Source: Leclercia sp. 29361 (GTDB taxonomy: Bacteria; Pseudomonadota; Gammaproteobacteria; Enterobacterales; Enterobacteriaceae). From it: a stretch of 64,000 nt of DNA. Below are positions 59,057 to 64,000 of this stretch, in pieces. The notes under the pieces are model-generated. The model saw only the letters and a list, made by a program, of their open reading frames with translations, did no database searches and was not told the origin of the DNA. The number at the start of each line of letters is the position of its first letter. Position 1 is the first letter of the stretch. The stretch covers positions 3,286,001 to 3,350,000 of the forward strand of contig NZ_CP049786.1 of assembly GCF_011290365.1 (NCBI RefSeq), read 5' to 3'. Position numbers and translations under genes: made by a program.

Positions 59057-60394
59057 TTACCAGCGCGCTTTCAACAGGTTCGGCTGAATACCATTGATTG
59101 AATGGGTATTGCTGAACGGCTGCTTGATGCCTGCTTCGAATTCGTCGCGGAAATATTTAATTGCGCTCTGCAGCGGCTCAACCGCACCTGGCGCATGCGC
59201 ACAGAAGGTTTTGCCCGGGCCCAGGAATCGACACAGTTGCTCAAGTGTCTCGATATCACCAGGCTGGCCTTCGCCACGCTCGATAGCACGCAGGATCTTC
59301 ACGCTCCACGGCAGACCATCACGGCACGGTGTACACCAGCCGCAGGACTCACGGGCGAAGAACTCTTCCAGGTTACGCACCAGCGGTACCATGCCGATCT
59401 CGTGGTCGACGGCCATCGCCAGCGCCGTACCCAGACGGCTGCCTGCTTTACCAATGCTTTCGAATTCCATCGGCAGATCGAGATGGGCTTCAGTCAGGAA
59501 GTCCGTCCCTGCCCCACCCGGCTGCCAGGCTTTGAATTTCAGGCCATCACGCATGCCACCGGCGTAGTCTTCCAGAATCTCACGGGCGGTAGTGCCAAAC
59601 GGCAGTTCCCAGACGCCAGGATTCTTCACGCGACCGGAGAAGCCCATCAGCTTGGTACCGGCATCTTTACTTGTAGAGATGCCCTGATACCACTCCACGC
59701 CGTTAGCGAGGATGGCCGGAACGTTACACAGGGTTTCGACGTTGTTAACGCAGGTCGGTTTACCCCATACGCCGGAGCTTGCCGGGAACGGTGGCTTGGA
59801 ACGCGGGTTAGCACGGCGGCCTTCGAGGGAGTTAATCAGCGCGGTCTCTTCACCACAGATATAACGCCCTGCCCCGGTATGCACGAACAGCTCGAAGTCA
59901 AAACCGGTGCCGAGAATGTTTTTGCCCAGCAGGCCCGCTTCAGTGGCTTCGGCAATCGCGCGACGCAGGTTTTCTGCTGCTTCGATGTACTCGCCACGCA
60001 GGAAGATGTAGCCGCGGTAGACTTTCAGCGCGAACGCGGAGATCAGCATGCCTTCCACCAGCAGGTGCGGCAGCTGCTCCATCAGCAGGCGGTCTTTATA
60101 GGTGCCTGGCTCCATTTCATCGGCGTTACACAGCAGGTAACGGATGTTCATGGATTCGTCTTTCGGCATCAGGCTCCACTTCAGACCGGTGGAAAAGCCT
60201 GCGCCGCCGCGCCCTTTCAGGCCAGCGTCTTTTACCGCATTAACGATTTCGTCCGGCGCCATACCGCTCAGGGCTTTGCGCGCCCCGGCGTAGCCGTTTT
60301 TGCTCTCGTATTCTTCAAGCCATACCGGCTGTTTGTCATCGCGCAGACGCCAGGTCAGCGGATGAGTCTCAGCAGTACGAATTACAGTTTTCAT
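59057..60394 (-). CDS. nuoF: NADH dehydrogenase I subunit F
   Basis: NuoF binds NADH and FMN and carries cluster N3. The 445-residue protein has the FMN/NADH motif [16 protein letters not shown] (about residues 58-73), [19 protein letters not shown], and the [4Fe-4S] motif [12 protein letters not shown] plus a later Cys in FCAHAPGA. The start overlaps the nuoE stop by four bases. Confidence 0.97.
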   Translation of the reverse strand: MKTVIRTAETHPLTWRLRDDKQPVWLEEYESKNGYAGARKALSGMAPDEIVNAVKDAGLKGRGGAGFSTGLKWSLMPKDESMNIRYLLCNADEMEPGTYKDRLLMEQLPHLLVEGMLISAFALKVYRGYIFLRGEYIEAAENLRRAIAEATEAGLLGKNILGTGFDFELFVHTGAGRYICGEETALINSLEGRRANPRSKPPFPASSGVWGKPTCVNNVETLCNVPAILANGVEWYQGISTSKDAGTKLMGFSGRVKNPGVWELPFGTTAREILEDYAGGMRDGLKFKAWQPGGAGTDFLTEAHLDLPMEFESIGKAGSRLGTALAMAVDHEIGMVPLVRNLEEFFARESCGWCTPCRDGLPWSVKILRAIERGEGQPGDIETLEQLCRFLGPGKTFCAHAPGAVEPLQSAIKYFRDEFEAGIKQPFSNTHSINGIQPNLLKARW

Positions 60395-60891
60395 TTGTAC
60401 TGCTCCAGCAGGTCAGGAATGGCTTCCGGCGTCAGATGGCTGTGAGTGTCCTCATCAATCATCATGGTCGGCCCCTTGTCGCAGTTGCCCAGGCAGCAGG
60501 TTGGCAGCAGGGTAAAGCGACCATCAAAGGTAGTCTGCCCTGGCTTGATATCGAGCTTTTTCTCGATAGCGGCCTGAATGCCCTGATAACCGGTGATGTG
60601 ACAAACGACGCTGTCACAGTAGCGGATCACATGGCGGCCAACCGGCTGACGGAAGATCTGGCTGTAGAACGTGGCTACGCCTTCTACGTCACTTGCCGGA
60701 ATGCCCAGTACTTTTGCGATCTCATAGATCGCCCCATCCGGCACCCAACCACGCTGTTTCTGTACGATTTTCAGCGCTTCAATGGACGCCGCACGCGGGT
60801 CTTCGTAGTGGTGCATCTCGTGCTCAATGGCGGCACGTTCTGCTTCACTCAGCTCAAAAGCCTCGGTTTGTGGTTGTTGATTCTCGTGCAT
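60391..60891 (-). CDS. nuoE: NADH dehydrogenase I subunit E
   Basis: NuoE is a thioredoxin-fold [2Fe-2S] subunit (cluster N1a). The 166-residue protein has the ligand cysteines in [10 protein letters not shown] and [15 protein letters not shown]. It is two nucleotides from the nuoC stop and overlaps nuoF. Confidence 0.97.
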   Translation of the reverse strand: MHENQQPQTEAFELSEAERAAIEHEMHHYEDPRAASIEALKIVQKQRGWVPDGAIYEIAKVLGIPASDVEGVATFYSQIFRQPVGRHVIRYCDSVVCHITGYQGIQAAIEKKLDIKPGQTTFDGRFTLLPTCCLGNCDKGPTMMIDEDTHSHLTPEAIPDLLEQYK

Positions 60892-60893
60892 AA

Positions 60894-62696
60894 TTAGCGG
60901 TCCACATCTGACATAACAAAATCGATACTACCCAGATACACAATCAGGTCGGAGACCAGACTGCCGCGAATGGCGGCCGGGATCTGCTGCAGGTGCGCGA
61001 AGCTCGGCGTACGCACACGAGTACGGTAGCTCATGGTGCTGCCGTCGCTGGTCAGGTAGTAACTGTTGATACCCTTGGTCGCTTCGATCATCTGGAAGGA
61101 TTCTTGCGCCGGCATGACCGGGCCCCAGGAAACCTGCAGGAAGTGCGTGATCAGGGTTTCGATATGCTGCAGCGTGCGCTCTTTCGGTGGCGGCGTGGTC
61201 AGCGGGTGATCCGCCTTGAACGGGCCTTCCGGCATGTTATTGAGGCACTGCTCAAGGATGCGCAGGCTCTGACGCAGCTCTTCCACTTTCAGCATCACGC
61301 GGGTGTAGCAGTCGGATACACCGCCGCCAACCGGGACTTCAAAGTCGAAGTTCTCGTAGCCAGAGTAAGGACGGGCTTTACGCACGTCGAAATCAATACC
61401 GGTGGCACGCAGACCTGCACCTGTTGTACCCCACTCCAGCGCCTCTTTCGCGCCATAGGCAGCAACGCCTTTAGAACGGCCAATCAGGATGGTGTTACGC
61501 AGCGCGGCTTTCTCGTACGACGCCAGACGTTTCGGCATCCAGTCGAGGAATTCACGCAGCAGACGGTCCCAGCCGCGCGGCAGATCGTGTGCCACCCCGC
61601 CGATACGGAACCAGGCCGGGTGCATACGGAAACCGGTAATCGCTTCCACCAGATCGTAGATTTTCTGACGATCGGTAAAGGCGAAGAAGACCGGGGTCAT
61701 CGCGCCGACGTCCTGAATAAAGGTGGAGATGTACAGCAGGTGGCTGTTAATACGGAACAGTTCTGACAGCATCACGCGGATCACGTTAACGCGATCCGGG
61801 GTGGTGATACCCGCCAGTTTCTCAACGGCCAGCACGTATGGCATTTCGTTTACGCAGCCGCCGAGGTACTCGATACGGTCGGTATACGGAATGTAGCTGT
61901 GCCAGGATTGACGCTCGCCCATCTTCTCAGCACCACGGTGGTGGTAACCGATATCCGGAACGCAGTCGACAATCTCTTCGCCATCAAGCTGAAGAATAAT
62001 ACGGAATGCACCATGCGCGGACGGGTGGTTCGGACCGAGGTTGAGGAACATGAAGTCCTCGTTGTCGGTACCGCGCTTCATGCCCCAGTCTTCCGGCTTG
62101 AAGGTCAGCGCTTCCATCTCCAGATCCTGTTTGGCTTTGGTCAGCTCAAACGGGTCGAATTCGGTGGCGCGCGCCGGGTAGTCTTTACGCAGCGGGTGAC
62201 CGGTCCAGGTTGGCGGCATCATGATGCGCGTCAGGTGCGGGTGACCGTCAAAGGTCATGCCGAACATTTCCCAGGTCTCACGCTCATACCAGTTGGCGTT
62301 CGGGAAAAGTTTGGTGATCGTCGGCAGATGCATGTCGTTTTCAGACAACGCCACCTTGAGCATGATATCCGTGTTGCGGTCTATTGAGAGCAGGTGGTAG
62401 AAAACGGAAAAATCCGCCGCGGGTAAACCCTGGCGGTGAGTACGCAGACGTTCGTCCATGCCGTGTAAGTCAAACAGCATAACGTAAGGTTTAGGCAGTT
62501 TCTTTAAGAAATCAACCACTTCCAGTAACTGCTCACGCTTCACCCAAACAACGGGTACCCCGGTGCGGGTGGCCTGAACAGTAAAGGCATCCGGCCCAAA
62601 ACGGTTGCGCAGTTCGCCAATGACCGGGTCATCCAGATGATCCCGTGTTTGCCAGGCGGCGTCTTGCGCGGTTAAGTCGGTCATAGTGTTCACCAT
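60894..62696 (-). CDS. nuoC: NADH dehydrogenase I fused subunit CD
   Basis: This is the gammaproteobacterial fusion of the 30-kDa (NuoC, about residues 1-190) and 49-kDa (NuoD, about 200-600) subunits, which line the quinone site with NuoB and NuoH. The NuoD part begins [18 protein letters not shown], with the quinone-binding His region. The protein ends [16 protein letters not shown], as in E. coli, with 600 residues. An in-frame ATG four codons inside (62684) also has a fair ribosome-binding site, so the exact start is uncertain. Confidence 0.96.
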   Translation of the reverse strand: MVNTMTDLTAQDAAWQTRDHLDDPVIGELRNRFGPDAFTVQATRTGVPVVWVKREQLLEVVDFLKKLPKPYVMLFDLHGMDERLRTHRQGLPAADFSVFYHLLSIDRNTDIMLKVALSENDMHLPTITKLFPNANWYERETWEMFGMTFDGHPHLTRIMMPPTWTGHPLRKDYPARATEFDPFELTKAKQDLEMEALTFKPEDWGMKRGTDNEDFMFLNLGPNHPSAHGAFRIILQLDGEEIVDCVPDIGYHHRGAEKMGERQSWHSYIPYTDRIEYLGGCVNEMPYVLAVEKLAGITTPDRVNVIRVMLSELFRINSHLLYISTFIQDVGAMTPVFFAFTDRQKIYDLVEAITGFRMHPAWFRIGGVAHDLPRGWDRLLREFLDWMPKRLASYEKAALRNTILIGRSKGVAAYGAKEALEWGTTGAGLRATGIDFDVRKARPYSGYENFDFEVPVGGGVSDCYTRVMLKVEELRQSLRILEQCLNNMPEGPFKADHPLTTPPPKERTLQHIETLITHFLQVSWGPVMPAQESFQMIEATKGINSYYLTSDGSTMSYRTRVRTPSFAHLQQIPAAIRGSLVSDLIVYLGSIDFVMSDVDR

Positions 62697-62785
62697 TGCA
62701 AAAGGTCCGTGGTGACTGTCGGGCGTGGCTTCGCGCTATTTGAATAGTGATATGCGAAGGTTATCTCCATGCCCACAGGCGCAAA

Positions 62786-63460
62786 TTAAATTTCGTCCGG
62801 TGTACGCAGATTGGTCACTGCAATACGTTCGCCGCGTTTACGCTCGCGTTCGGACTGCATGTTAGCGCGGTACACGCCCTGGTCGCCCACGACCCAGGAG
62901 AGCGGACGGCGTTCTTTGCCAATCGACTCCTGCAACAGCATCAGAGCCTGCATATAGGCTTCTGGACGCGGTGGGCAGCCCGGGATGTAAACGTCCACCG
63001 GGATGAACTTATCTACACCTTGCACAACAGAATAAATGTCGTACATACCGCCAGAGTTTGCACAAGCACCCATGGAGATAACCCATTTAGGCTCGAGCAT
63101 CTGGTCGTACAGACGCTGAATGACCGGCGCCATCTTGGTAAAGCAGGTTCCCGCTACCACCATCAGGTCAGCCTGACGCGGAGAGGCACGCAGTACTTCT
63201 GCACCAAAACGCGCAACGTCATGCACCGCAGTGAATGACGTCACCATTTCAACGTAGCAGCAAGAAAGGCCAAAGTTGTATGGCCAGATGGAGTTCTTAC
63301 GACCCCAGTTGACCATATCGTGCATGGCATTTTCGAGCTTGCCCATGTACACGCTTTTGTTGACTTCTTGCTCCAGGGGGTCGGTTACGATCTCCTGCTT
63401 TTGCAGGGGGTAACGGTCATTCTCACCGTTAGGATCTATGCGGGTGAGCGTATAATCCAT
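62786..63460 (-). CDS. nuoB: NADH dehydrogenase I subunit B
   Basis: NuoB carries cluster N2, the last in the chain, next to the quinone. The 224-residue protein has the tandem Cys pair in [10 protein letters not shown], Cys in [11 protein letters not shown] and Cys in [11 protein letters not shown]. It has four residues more than E. coli: the N-terminal segment reads [15 protein letters not shown] where E. coli has MGKLNDMVNWG. It is 15 nt downstream of nuoA and 89 nt upstream of nuoC. Confidence 0.97.
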   Translation of the reverse strand: MDYTLTRIDPNGENDRYPLQKQEIVTDPLEQEVNKSVYMGKLENAMHDMVNWGRKNSIWPYNFGLSCCYVEMVTSFTAVHDVARFGAEVLRASPRQADLMVVAGTCFTKMAPVIQRLYDQMLEPKWVISMGACANSGGMYDIYSVVQGVDKFIPVDVYIPGCPPRPEAYMQALMLLQESIGKERRPLSWVVGDQGVYRANMQSERERKRGERIAVTNLRTPDEI

Positions 63461-63475
63461 CTTATTGCCTCGCTG

Positions 63476-63916
63476 TTACTGCTGACGATTAGAGATACTG
63501 TTTTCCGGGTTGGTACGTTCACGGCGTGAACGTGCAGGTGTCCAGTCCAGCGCGCCGATACGCACCAGATAAACCAGACCGGCCAGTAACACTAAAATGA
63601 AAATTGCGGCCTCGACAAAGCCTACCCAGCCACTCTCACGAATGGAGGTCGACCATGCGAACAGGTAAAGCGCTTCCACGTCAAAGATGACGAAGAACAT
63701 GGCCACCAGATAGAACTTGGCGGACAGGCGTAAACGCGCGGTACCTACCGAATCGATACCCGATTCAAATGGCGTGTTTTTGTGCCTTGCCCGGGCGCGA
63801 CCGCCGAGGAACCAGCCGCCGATAAGCATCAGGCAGCACAGGCCAATGGCAACGATAAGAAAGATTGCGAATGCCCAGTGATGAGCGATGACTTCTGTGG
63901 ATGTTGACATACTCAT
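63476..63916 (-). CDS. nuoA: NADH dehydrogenase I subunit A
   Basis: NuoA is a three-helix membrane subunit next to the quinone chamber. The 146-residue protein has the conserved acidic loop [38 protein letters not shown]. It is the first gene of the leftward nuo operon. Confidence 0.96.
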   Translation of the reverse strand: MSMSTSTEVIAHHWAFAIFLIVAIGLCCLMLIGGWFLGGRARARHKNTPFESGIDSVGTARLRLSAKFYLVAMFFVIFDVEALYLFAWSTSIRESGWVGFVEAAIFILVLLAGLVYLVRIGALDWTPARSRRERTNPENSISNRQQ

Positions 63917-64000
63917 TGCTTACTCATCAAAAGTGATACCTGAAAACCCTGCTCTTTCTGGCAGATGGGCATCACATCGATTCATGGGGAGGAACAAATA
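63917..64000 (-). promoter_or_regulatory. nuoA leader, incomplete
   Basis: The sequence upstream of nuoA ends at the window edge. In E. coli the nuo promoter lies several hundred bases upstream of nuoA under ArcA, NarL and Fnr control, so the promoter itself is likely outside. I see no clear site in these 84 nt. Confidence 0.35.

Noticed and set aside
62786..63460. Sequencing artefact behind the nuoB insertion
   Set aside because: The extra 12 nt keep the frame and encode ordinary residues.
1..64000. CRISPR array, insertion sequence, prophage or tRNA-linked island
   Set aside because: I saw no regularly spaced repeats, transposase genes, integrase, attachment-site duplications or tRNA cloverleaf. 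The rpn gene is only distantly 'transposase-like' by family name and is a nuclease, not an IS element.

Overview
The window is chromosomal DNA from a motile member of the Enterobacteriaceae, closest in gene order and protein sequence to the Enterobacter / Lelliottia / Leclercia / Klebsiella aerogenes / Citrobacter group. The backbone is collinear with the E. coli segment eco-mqo-yojI-ada-ompC-rcs-gyrA-nrd-glp-men-nuo. Several genes absent from E. coli K-12 are set into it: an MFS transporter with a DUF2534 protein, a SulP transporter, mgtE, a small-subunit catalase, and cheV. E. coli blocks expected in between are missing (ato between rcsC and gyrA, yfaL between ubiG and nrdA, arn-pmrD between yfaZ and menE). 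I did not settle the species. No tRNA, rRNA, prophage, insertion sequence or CRISPR array was seen.

Layout. 1-8.6 kb: transport and periplasm genes (MFS, DUF2534 protein, ecotin, malate:quinone oxidoreductase, SulP, MgtE, YojI). 8.7-11.5 kb: alkylation repair (ada-alkB) and the flavin transferase apbE. 11.6-19.8 kb: porin ompC, the divergent antisense RNA micF, and the Rcs envelope-stress phosphorelay (rcsD-rcsB, with rcsC convergent). 19.9-27.5 kb: gyrA, ubiG, and class Ia ribonucleotide reductase nrdA-nrdB-yfaE. 27.5-34.2 kb: divergent glpTQ and glpABC for uptake and anaerobic oxidation of glycerol 3-phosphate. 34.2-38.8 kb: yfaY, yfaZ, catalase, and an Rpn-family nuclease with an embedded small ORF. 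38.9-46.8 kb: the menaquinone operon menF-D-H-B-C-E, then elaB and elaA. 46.9-48.9 kb: rbn and cheV. 49-63.9 kb: the thirteen-gene NADH:quinone oxidoreductase operon nuoA-N, reading leftward.

The genes form a coherent respiratory set. GlpABC, Mqo and NADH dehydrogenase I feed electrons to quinones, and men and ubiG make those quinones. RcsCDB and OmpC/MicF respond to envelope and osmotic stress.

The observations I rate highest are: (1) an internal, well-placed ribosome-binding site and ATG inside the rpn nuclease gene that would make a separate 65-residue C-terminal protein, as in the intragenic antitoxin arrangement known for Rpn proteins; (2) a sigma-28 (FliA) type promoter with exact 11-nt spacing ahead of cheV; (3) threonine at GyrA position 83; (4) catalase plus rpn at the place where E. 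coli has the arn lipid A modification locus; (5) a SulP transporter without a STAS domain whose 3' end overlaps mgtE tail to tail.
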